Shown here: one piece after another, positions 35,953-47,412 of the stretch
How the letters are laid out: every line of letters begins with the position of its first letter
How positions within the stretch are numbered: the first letter of the stretch is position 1
Source: Bacteroidaceae bacterium
GTDB taxonomy: Bacteria > Bacteroidota > Bacteroidia > Bacteroidales > Bacteroidaceae
Length of the DNA: 64,000 nucleotides
Direction of reading: 5' to 3'
NCBI GenBank assembly: GCA_024398475.1
Contig: JAKSJB010000009.1
Span: forward strand, 20,228 to 84,227
Program-made: the position numbers and the translations under genes
The notes under the pieces: model-generated
What the model saw: the letters and a program-made list of their open reading frames with translations, nothing else
What the model was told of the DNA's origin: nothing
Database searches by the model: none

Positions 35953-38652
35953 ATGATGGAGAGTGCAATAGTCCAGGGTCTGGTCGATTCGTTCAGGCTT
36001 AATTTCATTGAGGAGAATCGCTATTTGATGGTTCTTGACGGTCTTAGGGTGACGGTGGTAATAACTTTTTTTTCTGTTTTGCTTGGTACGGTCTTGGGGG
36101 GCTTGATATGTTGGATGAGGATGAGCGACAATAAATTTCTGGCAAGGACTGCAAGGGTGTATATCGACCTTGTACGTGGCATTCCGACTCTTCTCCTTCT
36201 TCTGATTATGTTCTATGTGGTACTGGCTTCGGTCAATATCAGCGGCATCATCATTGCTGTAATTACATTTTCCATTAATGTGTCGGCATATTTCTGCGAG
36301 ACATTCAGGTCGGGTATCATGGGTGTGGACAGGGGACAGTGGGAAGCTGGCCTGTCTTTGGGCTATAACGGTACTCAGACGTTCTTCAGGATTGTCTTGC
36401 CCCAGGCATGGGAACGTATATTGCCCGTATATCATGGTGAAATCATTACGCTGCTGAAGAGTACAGCTATCGTGGGTTATGTAGCCGTAGTTGACGTGAC
36501 AAAGGCAACGGATGTCATCCGTTCCAGGACATTTGATGCATTTCTTCCCTTGGTTGCAGCGGCTGTGGCATATTTTCTGCTTGCCTGGCTTTTCGGCCTT
36601 TTACTGAAGGTTTTGTTTGACTGGAAGAAAATCTTCGGAAAAAAGCGCATCGCCAAGTGTATCGCTTTGATTCCGCTTTTAGGAATGCTGTCCTGCGGCG
36701 GAACGGAGGATGTTCAGATAAATGATGAATCCGACTTGCGCCATGTAAGGGTGGGGGTTATAGCCGGCAGCAATCATGATATAACGGTAACTGAACAGCT
36801 GAAACCTGAGAAACTTTTCAGGTTTGATGATATTTCGGCAATGTTGGTAGCGCTTGAGATTGGTAAGATTGATGCATGCTATATCGAGAGCGTTACTACA
36901 AATGTTGTCTGTAGGTCTCATCCTAATTTCATGGTTCATCCATCATTCATGGGTAAAAGGGATATCGGTATTATTTTCAACAAGCAGAATACAGCACTTT
37001 GTAGTGAAGTTAATGCCGCCTTGGATATCCTTATGAATGATTCTGTATGGAAGGAGATGCAGGACAGGTGGCTGAGCGGTGACGAAAATCCTGACACTAC
37101 AGGTTTTTTCCAAAATACCGTAACTCAGGGTGCTGTTCTTCATGTCGGAACCATTGGCCTTCATTTCCCGTATAATTATGTGTCAGACGGAAAGCTCGTG
37201 GGCTTTGAAATTGAAATGGTAAACCGTATCGGTGCAATCCTCAACCGTCCCGTCGAGTTTCAGATGCTGGGCGGAAATGCCCTTACTCCTGCCCTCAATT
37301 CGGGAAAGTTGGATATGGCTGCAACTCTTGTGCAGAAATCTCCTGAAAGGGAAAAGAATATCCTGTTTTCCAAACCATACATGCATTCTCAGACGGTGTA
37401 TATTACTTGCAGACGTGATAATGCCAAGTCTGACAGTAAGCATGGCAATGTCCTGATTGTCATGTTTGCTGCATTGGCGGCTCTTCTTGCTCTTGCCCTC
37501 GTATTCATCATGTTCAAGAAGCATCATAAAGATAAAAAGTGCAATTCTTCAGGGGTGGTGATTCCTAATGACGGTGCCATCGTAAGAATTGAACATCTGA
37601 AAAAAGTCTTTGACGGCAAGACTGAAGTCCTGACAGATGTCTGTGTTGATATTCATAAAGGTGAAGTAATATCCGTAATCGGACCTTCAGGTTCGGGGAA
37701 GAGCACTTTCCTGCGTTGTATCAATATGCTCGAACGCCCGACGGGAGGACGGATATTCATTGACGGCGTGGACACAATGAGTAGGGAAATGGATGTTGCG
37801 TCCATGAGACGTAAGATAGGAATGGTGTTTCAGTCATTCAATCTGTTCAATCATAGGAATGTGCTTGAGAATGTTGCTATGGCACCTGCTGACCTTCTTG
37901 GCTGGTCGCGTGAGGAATCCGAGGCTGAAGCCATGAATCTTCTCAAGATGGTAGGCCTAGGCGGAAAAGCTGATGCCATGCCTTTTCAGTTGTCTGGTGG
38001 CCAGAAACAGCGTGTGGCAATAGCCCGTGCCTTGGCAATGCGTCCTGAAATAATATTGTTTGATGAACCGACTTCGGCTCTTGACCCGACAATGGTGAGT
38101 GAGGTTCTCGGCGTGATACGTATGCTGGCTTCACAGGGGATGACCATGCTTATCGTGACTCACGAGATGGAGTTTGCCCGTCAGGTAAGTTCCAGGGTGC
38201 TATATATGGACGAGGGCAGAATCTACGAGTCGGGTACCCCGGAGCAAGTGTTCGGAAATCCCCGGAAAGAAAAGACCCGCAATTTTATCGACAAGGTACA
38301 TGAATGCCGTTATAGGATAGAATCGGACGTATATGACTATTATGAAATGACTGCACGTATCAATAATTTCTGTAAGAAGTATTATATTAAGGATGGGACA
38401 GCAGATCATATAGTACATGCAGTTGAAGAGTGTCTCATAATAGCCGGGGCTAGTCGTCCTGTATCTCTGTCCCTGACTTATTCAGAAAAGACTTCGGAGG
38501 TAATCCTAGTGGTTGAAATGTCAGCGGCCATGGATGAAACTATTTCCGAAAATGATGAATATGCTTTGGAAATGGCTGTGCTGAAGGGCGTGAGTAAGAG
38601 TTTCGGTATTCAGTCAACAGATACTGGTACGGCATTCAAAATGACTTTCTGA
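35953..38652 (+). CDS. Single-polypeptide amino-acid-type ABC importer (permease, binding protein, ATPase fused)
   Basis: An 899-residue protein joining all parts of a polar amino acid importer. Residues 1-225 are a HisM/GlnP-like permease (EAA loop EAGLSLGYNGTQTFFRIVLP, 131-150). A hydrophobic segment at 235-248 leads to a periplasmic binding region whose lobes seem swapped: 263-376 looks like the second lobe of an SBP_bac_3 protein and 394-487 like the first (VGTIGLHFPYNYVSDGKLVG, SPEREKNILFSKPY). A membrane segment at 499-521 returns to the cytoplasm. The ATPase (543-775) has GPSGSGKST (577-585), LSGGQ (680-684) and FDEPTSALDP (Asp704, Glu705). Residues 780-899 form an extra domain. Two copies would build a full transporter. 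Substrate not deducible. Confidence 0.85.
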   Translation: MMESAIVQGLVDSFRLNFIEENRYLMVLDGLRVTVVITFFSVLLGTVLGGLICWMRMSDNKFLARTARVYIDLVRGIPTLLLLLIMFYVVLASVNISGIIIAVITFSINVSAYFCETFRSGIMGVDRGQWEAGLSLGYNGTQTFFRIVLPQAWERILPVYHGEIITLLKSTAIVGYVAVVDVTKATDVIRSRTFDAFLPLVAAAVAYFLLAWLFGLLLKVLFDWKKIFGKKRIAKCIALIPLLGMLSCGGTEDVQINDESDLRHVRVGVIAGSNHDITVTEQLKPEKLFRFDDISAMLVALEIGKIDACYIESVTTNVVCRSHPNFMVHPSFMGKRDIGIIFNKQNTALCSEVNAALDILMNDSVWKEMQDRWLSGDENPDTTGFFQNTVTQGAVLHVGTIGLHFPYNYVSDGKLVGFEIEMVNRIGAILNRPVEFQMLGGNALTPALNSGKLDMAATLVQKSPEREKNILFSKPYMHSQTVYITCRRDNAKSDSKHGNVLIVMFAALAALLALALVFIMFKKHHKDKKCNSSGVVIPNDGAIVRIEHLKKVFDGKTEVLTDVCVDIHKGEVISVIGPSGSGKSTFLRCINMLERPTGGRIFIDGVDTMSREMDVASMRRKIGMVFQSFNLFNHRNVLENVAMAPADLLGWSREESEAEAMNLLKMVGLGGKADAMPFQLSGGQKQRVAIARALAMRPEIILFDEPTSALDPTMVSEVLGVIRMLASQGMTMLIVTHEMEFARQVSSRVLYMDEGRIYESGTPEQVFGNPRKEKTRNFIDKVHECRYRIESDVYDYYEMTARINNFCKKYYIKDGTADHIVHAVEECLIIAGASRPVSLSLTYSEKTSEVILVVEMSAAMDETISENDEYALEMAVLKGVSKSFGIQSTDTGTAFKMTF

Positions 38653-38753
38653 TATTTTGCTTTGCTGCTGCATGTTTTTGTCATTTCCACATACTTTGGC
38701 GCTCTCTTCTGTATTATTCCTGAAAGTAGAGTATTAATATAAAGTTTTTTTCA

Positions 38754-38761
38754 TACCTTTG
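38754..38761 (+). promoter_or_regulatory. -7 box directly before the GT2/radC operon
   Basis: TACCTTTG at 38754-38761 is only four bases before the ATG at 38766, so transcription would start at or very near the start codon. The -33 element is not a clear TTTG. Confidence 0.5.
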
Positions 38762-38765
38762 CACT

Positions 38766-39779
38766 ATGAAGTATTCTGTAATTATACCAGTTTTCAACCG
38801 TCCTGACGAAGTGGATGAACTTTTGGAAAGTCTAACAGGACAGACTGAAAAGGATTTCGATGTCGTCGTGGTGGAGGATGGTTCTGCCAATCCGTGCGAA
38901 GAAGTCTGCCGAAAATATGCAGACAGATTGTCTATTCATTATTTTGCAAAGGACAATTCCGGTCCCGGACCTTCCCGCAATTACGGAGTGGAACGTGCAG
39001 AAGGTGACTATGTACTTATTCTCGACAGCGACTGTGTGTTGCCTCCTGGTTATATGGAGGCTGTCAGCAAGGAACTGGAGTCTGACCCATGTGATGCCTT
39101 CGGCGGTCCTGACCGTGCTCATGAATCATTTACTCAGGTGCAGAAAGCCATCAGTTACAGCATGACTTCCTTTTTCACTACCGGCGGCATCCGTGGTGGA
39201 AAGAAAAAGATGGACAAGTTTTATCCCCGTTCCTTCAATATGGGCGTGAAGCGTAGTGTGTATAATGCTCTTGGCGGCTTTTCACGTATGCGTTTCGGTG
39301 AGGATATTGATTTCAGTATACGCATATTCAAGGGGGGCTATAAATGCCGATTGTTTCCTGATGCATGGGTGTGGCATAAGCGCCGTACCGATATGGACAA
39401 GTTTTTTAGACAGGTGTTCAATTCCGGTATAGCCCGTATCAACCTCATGAAGCGTCATCCTGGAAGTCTCAAACTCGTTCATCTGCTACCGGCTGCATTT
39501 ACGGTAGGGGTTATTCTCCTACTCGTTCTGTCCCTGATATTACGTTTCTTAGGTTCATGGATATGGATTTATACATTGCTGCCAATTGAAATATATTGTC
39601 TGCTTATCTTTATTGATTCATCTGTAAAGAACAAGAGTATGTCTATTGGAATACTTTCCGTTGAGGCTGCGTTTGTGCAGCTGTTTGGATATGGATTTGG
39701 ATTTATCAAGGCTTGGTGGCAGCGGTGTGTGTTGAATAAGGGCGAATTTAGTGCGTACGAGAAGAATTTCTATGATTGA
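38766..39779 (+). CDS. Glycosyltransferase family 2 with C-terminal membrane segments
   Basis: A 337-residue membrane-bound GT2. The catalytic part has MKYSVIIPVFNRPDEVDELL, VVVVEDGSANPC near 34-45, DSDCVLPPGYM near 87 (DxD-type), and the WHKRRTDMDKFFRQVFNSG segment near 205. Two to three hydrophobic segments follow at about 243-268, 272-285 and 290-310. It starts an overlapping operon with radC, a sufT-like gene, lpxH and menA; given lpxH it could act on a lipid or surface glycan, but that is only a neighbourhood inference. The gene is separate from the 16-28 kb polysaccharide operon. Confidence 0.85.
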   Translation: MKYSVIIPVFNRPDEVDELLESLTGQTEKDFDVVVVEDGSANPCEEVCRKYADRLSIHYFAKDNSGPGPSRNYGVERAEGDYVLILDSDCVLPPGYMEAVSKELESDPCDAFGGPDRAHESFTQVQKAISYSMTSFFTTGGIRGGKKKMDKFYPRSFNMGVKRSVYNALGGFSRMRFGEDIDFSIRIFKGGYKCRLFPDAWVWHKRRTDMDKFFRQVFNSGIARINLMKRHPGSLKLVHLLPAAFTVGVILLLVLSLILRFLGSWIWIYTLLPIEIYCLLIFIDSSVKNKSMSIGILSVEAAFVQLFGYGFGFIKAWWQRCVLNKGEFSAYEKNFYD

Positions 39780-40509
39780 GATGGAGGAAGAAAACGAATA
39801 TGATTGTTCGCTGCCGGGTAATAACGGCAGTTTTACGATAAAGGAGTGGGCGAAGGAAGACCGCCCAAGGGAGAAGATGATGGCTAAGGGCGAGAGTGCT
39901 CTGTCAAATGCCGAGTTGTTGGCAATTCTTATAGGTTCAGGTTCTCCACGTCAGTCGGCTGTGGAACTTATGCAGGATGTCCTACGTACTTGTGACGGTC
40001 ATCTGTCCCTACTCAGCAAACTGACAGTTAAGGAACTGATGGCGTTCAACGGAATAGGAGAGGCTAAGGCTATAACGATTAAGGCTGCGGCTGAAATAGG
40101 TCGGCGACGTGCAATGGAACGTGCCGATGACCTTCAGCAACTATGCAATGCAGAAGATACTTACCTGTATATGCACCCATTGATGCAGGACCTTATATGT
40201 GAGGAGTTCTGGGTTATACTGATGAACAATGCTTCACGTGTAATCAAACGCGTGAGAATCAGTACGGGTGGACTTACGGCTACAGCCGTGGATATAAGGA
40301 TGGTTCTGAAGGAGGCTTTACTTGCTGATGCAACGTGTATGATTGTCTGTCATAATCATCCTTCGGGCAAGTTACGCCCTTCAAATGATGACCTTATGCT
40401 GACTGAACGTCTCAATAGGGCGTGTCAGACAGTAAACATAAAGTTGATTGACCATGTCATCATAACCGATGGTGGCTATTATAGTTTTGTAGATAATGGA
40501 AAAATTTGA
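39772..40509 (+). CDS. radC: RadC family JAB/MPN-domain protein
   Basis: A 245-residue protein with the helix-hairpin-helix-like N-terminal region (FNGIGEAKAITIKAAAEIGR near 75-95) and a C-terminal JAB metalloprotease-like domain with the zinc motif HNHPSG near 190 plus downstream Asp. It is annotated as DNA repair RadC by tradition, but a repair role is unproven. Start choice is uncertain: ATG at 39772 overlaps the GT2 stop by 8 bases; ATG at 39781 lies 1 base after it; an earlier in-frame ATG at 39751 is deeper in the GT2 gene. The core homology begins at IKEWAKEDRPREK and does not decide between them. Confidence 0.9.
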   Translation: MIEMEEENEYDCSLPGNNGSFTIKEWAKEDRPREKMMAKGESALSNAELLAILIGSGSPRQSAVELMQDVLRTCDGHLSLLSKLTVKELMAFNGIGEAKAITIKAAAEIGRRRAMERADDLQQLCNAEDTYLYMHPLMQDLICEEFWVILMNNASRVIKRVRISTGGLTATAVDIRMVLKEALLADATCMIVCHNHPSGKLRPSNDDLMLTERLNRACQTVNIKLIDHVIITDGGYYSFVDNGKI

Positions 40510-40852
40510 TATAGAAGTAAGGGTTGTGGATATGTTGAGAACAGTCTTCGACCCTGAGATTCCGGTCAACGTATATGATTTGGGACTTATTTATAGTGTA
40601 GATGTGACAAAGGTTGAGGATAAATCTGCCGGTGGCAGTGGAACTGATGCAGAGGACTTGTTCAATGTAAACATAGAAATGACTCTTACGGCTCCGAATT
40701 GTCCTGCTGCTGATTTCATAATAGAGGATATAAACCAGAAGGTTGGATCTATCAATGGCGTGAAGTCAGTTGATGTGGAACTTGTCTTTGAACCGGAATG
40801 GAACAAGGACATGATGAGTGAGGAGGCAAAACTTGATTTGGGATTCATGTAA
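40496..40852 (+). CDS. MIP18/DUF59 family protein, SufT-like Fe-S maturation factor
   Basis: A 118-residue protein of the MIP18 (DUF59) family. The motif DPEIPVNVYDLGLIY near residues 19-33 and MTLTAPNCPAADFI near 70-83, with the reactive Cys in NCP, are conserved in SufT and PaaD-type proteins that help mature Fe-S proteins. An unusual feature is a Gly/Ser/Asp-rich insertion in the middle (DKSAGGSGTDAEDL near 43-56). It overlaps radC by 14 bases and lies 5 bases before lpxH, so it is translated from the same transcript. Function is by family; no suf genes are adjacent. Confidence 0.85.
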   Translation: MEKFDIEVRVVDMLRTVFDPEIPVNVYDLGLIYSVDVTKVEDKSAGGSGTDAEDLFNVNIEMTLTAPNCPAADFIIEDINQKVGSINGVKSVDVELVFEPEWNKDMMSEEAKLDLGFM

Positions 40853-40857
40853 GAATT

Positions 40858-41628
40858 ATGAAACAGATATATTTCATCTCTGATGCCCATCTTGGTTCCC
40901 GTGCATTGGAACACAGACGTACTCAGGAACGTCGCCTTGTACGTTTTCTCGACCAAATTAAGGACAAGGCCGAGGCTGTATTTATGCTAGGCGATATGTT
41001 TGACTTCTGGTTTGAGTACGAGGATGTCGTACCTCGTGGATTTACACGATTCTTAGGTAAGGTCAGCGAACTTACCGACAATGGGGTGGAAGTACATTTC
41101 TTTGTGGGCAACCATGATATGTGGATGGATGATTATCTCACTCAGGAGTGTGGGGTATTGGTGCATCACGAACCTTGTTTAATGGAACTCCATGGAAAGG
41201 AATTCTTCCTCGCTCACGGACATGATGAGGACGTATTGCTGAATGATTGGAGAACCAAACTGATGTTCAAGGTGTTTGAATCGAGAAAATGCCGCAGACT
41301 TGCCCGTATGATTCATCCTCATTGGTTCATAAACTTTGGTTACAACTGGGCTAAGCGCAACCGTGAAAAACATTTCATTGAGGGAGAACCCGTATTTCTT
41401 GGAGAAAAAGATGAAAGACTTGTCGTGTTTGCCAAGAATTACCTTGCATCACATCCTGGTGTAAACTACTTTCTGTTCGGCCATCGCCATATAGAACTTG
41501 ACCTTATGCTTTCTCATGACTGCCGTATGATGATTCTCGGTGAATGGTACAGTAAGTTTACTTTTGCCACTTTCGACGGTGAAAACTTACAGATGAATAA
41601 TTACGTGGAGGGAGAAACATGGATGTAA
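40858..41628 (+). CDS. lpxH: UDP-2,3-diacylglucosamine diphosphatase, LpxH type
   Basis: Calcineurin-like metallophosphoesterase of 256 residues, predicted to hydrolyse UDP-2,3-diacylglucosamine to lipid X in lipid A synthesis at the inner membrane. Metal-binding motifs are in order: SDAHLGSR near 8, LGDMFDFW near 43, VGNHDMW near 80, LAHGHDED near 120 and GHRH near 206. It overlaps menA by 10 bases, so the two are coupled. Confidence 0.9.
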   Translation: MKQIYFISDAHLGSRALEHRRTQERRLVRFLDQIKDKAEAVFMLGDMFDFWFEYEDVVPRGFTRFLGKVSELTDNGVEVHFFVGNHDMWMDDYLTQECGVLVHHEPCLMELHGKEFFLAHGHDEDVLLNDWRTKLMFKVFESRKCRRLARMIHPHWFINFGYNWAKRNREKHFIEGEPVFLGEKDERLVVFAKNYLASHPGVNYFLFGHRHIELDLMLSHDCRMMILGEWYSKFTFATFDGENLQMNNYVEGETWM

Positions 41629-42539
41629 AGACCAATTCCCTGCAGGCATGGCTGTTGGCTTCACGTCCCAAGACTCTTACCGGTGCGGCTGCTCCTGTAA
41701 TGGTGGGTGGTGCTTTGTCATGGGTGGCTCCGTATTCGTTCCGCTGGTGGGTGTTTTTGTTGGCAATGCTGTTTGCCTTACTTATGCAGGTTGCTGCCAA
41801 CTTGATAAATGATTATTACGACTGGAAGAAAGGTACTGACCGCAATGAAGACCGTCTGGGACCGGAACGTGCCTGTGCTCAGGGCTGGATTACTCCCTAT
41901 GCCATGAAACGCGGAATACTTGCTGTTACGATTGCCGCATGTCTTGTAGGCTTACCTCTTGCTGTTGTCGGAGGATGGTGGCTCATAGCCGTAGGTGTCC
42001 TTTGTGTGGCATTTGCTTTTGTATATACAACAAGTTTCTCATATCTTGGATTGGGTGACTTGTTGGTACTTGTGTTCTTCGGTATAGTACCTGTAGGCTT
42101 TACCTTTTATGTCTTGACAGAAGGACAGTGGACAACTGATGTTACTCTGATAGGAATTGCGCAAGGGGTAGTGACGGATATGCTTCTTATGGTGAATAAC
42201 TATCGTGACCGTCATCAGGACCGTCTGAGCAACAAGAAAACAATAATTGTAAGGATAGGAAATATATTCGGAAAATATCCGAATACTGATGATATAGAGG
42301 ATATGTTCGGCAGATACAGTTATCTTGCCTTGGGAGTGATAGGCGTTCTTCTTGCTTTGATTGCGAACCATTCCATACTTATGATTCTGGTTCTGCTTCT
42401 TTGGCTTCGGCTCCATTATAAAACATATAGCAGCATGGAAATGTGTGAGGGACGCGAACTTAACATGGTGTTAGGTAATACAGCCCTCAACATTTTCTTG
42501 TTTGCTTTATTCGTTTCTGTAGCAGTTGTGCTCGAGTAG
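41619..42539 (+). CDS. menA: 1,4-dihydroxy-2-naphthoate polyprenyltransferase
   Basis: UbiA-superfamily membrane enzyme of 306 residues that attaches a polyprenyl chain to DHNA in menaquinone synthesis. It has ASRPKTLTGAAAPVMVG near 13-29, the first Asp-rich motif NLINDYYDWKKGTD near 63-76, and a second aspartate-rich motif VNNYRDRHQDRLSNKKT near 190-206, spread over about nine membrane segments. The ATG at 41619 overlaps lpxH by 10 bases. It ends just before an intrinsic terminator used by the converging malic enzyme gene. Confidence 0.92.
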   Translation: MDVKTNSLQAWLLASRPKTLTGAAAPVMVGGALSWVAPYSFRWWVFLLAMLFALLMQVAANLINDYYDWKKGTDRNEDRLGPERACAQGWITPYAMKRGILAVTIAACLVGLPLAVVGGWWLIAVGVLCVAFAFVYTTSFSYLGLGDLLVLVFFGIVPVGFTFYVLTEGQWTTDVTLIGIAQGVVTDMLLMVNNYRDRHQDRLSNKKTIIVRIGNIFGKYPNTDDIEDMFGRYSYLALGVIGVLLALIANHSILMILVLLLWLRLHYKTYSSMEMCEGRELNMVLGNTALNIFLFALFVSVAVVLE

Positions 42540-42545
42540 AAAAAA

Positions 42546-42574
42546 ATAGCCATTGGCTGTCTTGCCAATGGCTA
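42546..42574 (-). terminator. Intrinsic terminator of the malic enzyme gene
   Basis: An 11-bp perfect stem (TAGCCATTGGC, 42547-42557, with GCCAATGGCTA, 42564-42574). Read on the minus strand it is followed by a six-T run (42541-42546). In the plus direction no U-tract follows. Confidence 0.8.
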
Positions 42575-42587
42575 ATTGCATATTCTG

Positions 42588-44879
42588 TTATTTCAATTTA
42601 TTTTTAATCTTATCTACGTAGGCATCTATGACGGCGACGGCAGTGATGTTTACGATATCACGTACACTGCTTTCGAAGTCAGTGAAGTGGATAGGCTTGT
42701 TAAGTCCCATCTGTATAGGACCAATGATTTCTACGTCAGGGTCAAGACATTGCAGCATTCTGAATGCAGAACGGGCACTTGTAAGGTTCGGAAATACCAG
42801 TGTGTTGACATCCTGTCCGTTTAGTTTTGAGAATGGATACTTGAGATCTCGCTGTTCCTTGTTGAGTGCAAAGTTTATCTGCATTTCACCATCAACGCAG
42901 AGTTCAGGACAATTCTTGTGAAGTACGCTTACTGCATCACGAACCTTGGTTGCATTTGGCTCATTGTCGCTTCCGAAGTTTGAGTAACTGATCATTGCGA
43001 TATTAGGCTTGTCGTTGAAGAAACCAACTGTATGTGCGGACAGTCGTGCAATGTCGGTAAGTTGTTCACTTGTAGGGTCACGGTTTACCATTGTGTCGCC
43101 GATGTAGAACTGCCCCTTTGGCGAGTTGATGATATGCATGGCACCGAAGGTGTTGTATCCTTCACGTATTCCGATAACGTCCTTTGCTACCTTGATGGTG
43201 TAGCTGTATTTCGTGTATAGACCGGTTATGAATGCATCAGCCTCTCCCGTCTCAACCATCATCATGCCGAAATAGTTCCTTTCAAACATGTTATCGTTGG
43301 CTTCTTCATAGATGTAGCCTTGTCGCTGACGCTTTTCCGTAAGGATTCTTGCGTAGCGTTCACGTCGTTCTGCCTCCCTGTCATGACGTAGGTTGATAAT
43401 TTCAATACCTTTGAGACTGAGGTCCAGTTCCTTTGCAAGTCGTTTAATCTTCTCGTCATTACCCAATAGTATAGGTTGGCATATTCCTTCAGCCTTTGCC
43501 TGAACAGCAGCTTTCATCATAGTTGGGTGAATGCCTTCGGCAAAAACCACGCGCTGTGGATGTTTTCTTGCCGTGTCATACAGTTTCTGAGTCATCTTGG
43601 TTTCCTGACCGAGCAACTGACGGAGATTCTTCTTGTATGCTTCCCAATCAGTAATCTGCTTGCGTGCCACACCGCTTTCCATTGCAGCACGTGCCACGGC
43701 TGACGATACTTCGGTGATGAGTCGGGGATCAACAGGCTTTGGAATGAAATAGTCGCGTCCGAAAGTGAGGTTGTTTACCTTGTACACATCATTAACGACA
43801 TCTGGCACTGGTTGTTTGGCAAGGTCGGCAATGGCAAGAACAGCAGCCATCTTCATTTCCTCGTTGATGGCTGTAGCATTTACGTCGAGTGCTCCTCGGA
43901 AAATGTATGGGAAACCAATGACGTTGTTAATCTGGTTAGGGTAGTCCGTACGTCCTGTTGACATGAGTACGTCGGGACGGGCCTCCATAGCATCTTCGTA
44001 TGTGATTTCAGGAGTAGGATTGGCAAGTGCAAAGATGATAGGATCCTTTGCCATAGTCTTTACCATTTCCTTACTCAGCACATTACCTTTGGAAAGTCCT
44101 ACAAATACATCAGCATCCTTTACTGCTTCTTCAAGTGTGTGTATGTCGCAGCGGTCAGTTGCAAAGAAACGTTTCTGGTCGTTGAGTCCATGACGGTCAC
44201 TGGTGATGACACCCTTTGAATCGAGCATTACGATATTTTCCTTCTTAACACCTAAAGCCATATAGAGTTTGGTACATGAAATGGCTGCTGCACCTGCACC
44301 ATTTACCACGAGACGAGCCTTCGAAATGTCTTTTCCAACTACTTCAAGTGCATTTTTCAGTCCTGCTGCAGAAATGATGGCAGTTCCATGTTGGTCATCA
44401 TGCATTACCGGAATATCAAGTGTGCGCTTCAGACGTTCCTCAATGTAGAAACATTCGGGAGCCTTGATGTCTTCGAGGTTTATACCACCGAAAGTCGGTG
44501 CAATACGTTCTACTGCTTCGCAGAATTTCTCAGGGTCTTTCTCTGCTACCTCAATATCGAACACGTCGATACCGCCATAAATCTTGAATAGCAGTCCTTT
44601 ACCTTCCATTACAGGCTTGCCGCTGAGTGCACCTATGTCACCGAGTCCGAGAACTGCAGTGCCGTTACTGATGACGGCTACAAGATTACCCTTGTCGGTA
44701 TATTTGTATGCGTCATCAGCATTTTCCTGAATCTCGAGACAAGGAAATGCTACACCAGGTGAATAAGCCAAACTGAGGTCGGTCTGTGTGCGGTAAGCCT
44801 TGGTAGGCTTTACCTCGATTTTACCTGGACGTCCATTTTTGTGGTACTCCAAGGCTGCTTCTTTCGAAATCTTAATCAT
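42588..44879 (-). CDS. maeB: NADP-type malic enzyme with phosphotransacetylase-like domain
   Basis: A 763-residue cytoplasmic enzyme that decarboxylates malate to pyruvate. Residues 1-425 are the malic enzyme part, with [18 protein letters not shown] near 30, the metal and substrate site HDDQHGTA near 160 and NAD(P) motif [13 protein letters not shown] near 190. From about 428 ([20 protein letters not shown]) it has a phosphotransacetylase-like domain that is regulatory in MaeB relatives. Family length is about 760, so it is complete. The promoter is likely at 44946-44953, and the terminator is at 42541-42574. It is a single-gene unit. Confidence 0.95.
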   Translation of the reverse strand: MIKISKEAALEYHKNGRPGKIEVKPTKAYRTQTDLSLAYSPGVAFPCLEIQENADDAYKYTDKGNLVAVISNGTAVLGLGDIGALSGKPVMEGKGLLFKIYGGIDVFDIEVAEKDPEKFCEAVERIAPTFGGINLEDIKAPECFYIEERLKRTLDIPVMHDDQHGTAIISAAGLKNALEVVGKDISKARLVVNGAGAAAISCTKLYMALGVKKENIVMLDSKGVITSDRHGLNDQKRFFATDRCDIHTLEEAVKDADVFVGLSKGNVLSKEMVKTMAKDPIIFALANPTPEITYEDAMEARPDVLMSTGRTDYPNQINNVIGFPYIFRGALDVNATAINEEMKMAAVLAIADLAKQPVPDVVNDVYKVNNLTFGRDYFIPKPVDPRLITEVSSAVARAAMESGVARKQITDWEAYKKNLRQLLGQETKMTQKLYDTARKHPQRVVFAEGIHPTMMKAAVQAKAEGICQPILLGNDEKIKRLAKELDLSLKGIEIINLRHDREAERRERYARILTEKRQRQGYIYEEANDNMFERNYFGMMMVETGEADAFITGLYTKYSYTIKVAKDVIGIREGYNTFGAMHIINSPKGQFYIGDTMVNRDPTSEQLTDIARLSAHTVGFFNDKPNIAMISYSNFGSDNEPNATKVRDAVSVLHKNCPELCVDGEMQINFALNKEQRDLKYPFSKLNGQDVNTLVFPNLTSARSAFRMLQCLDPDVEIIGPIQMGLNKPIHFTDFESSVRDIVNITAVAVIDAYVDKIKNKLK

Positions 44880-44907
44880 AGTGTTATTCTATATATTGAG
44901 GCGATAA

Positions 44908-47348
<2,441 letters not shown>

Positions 47349-47355
47349 ATAATAA

Positions 47356-47389
47356 ACCCTCCTTGACATTGGTGTCGAGGAGGGTTTTT
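47356..47389 (+). terminator. Intrinsic terminator after the esterase pair
   Basis: ACCCTCCTTGAC (47356-47367) pairs with GTCGAGGAGGGT (47373-47384; one mismatch-free run of eleven pairs), followed by TTTTT. The reverse side is also T-rich, so it may serve the converging DUF349 gene. Confidence 0.8.
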
Positions 47390-47412
47390 CTATTGTGAAT
47401 TTCAGGAATGTA

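Noticed and set aside
42546..42574. Hairpin as a terminator for menA
   Set aside because: In the plus direction no T-run follows; the T-run is on the minus side, so it serves the malic enzyme gene.
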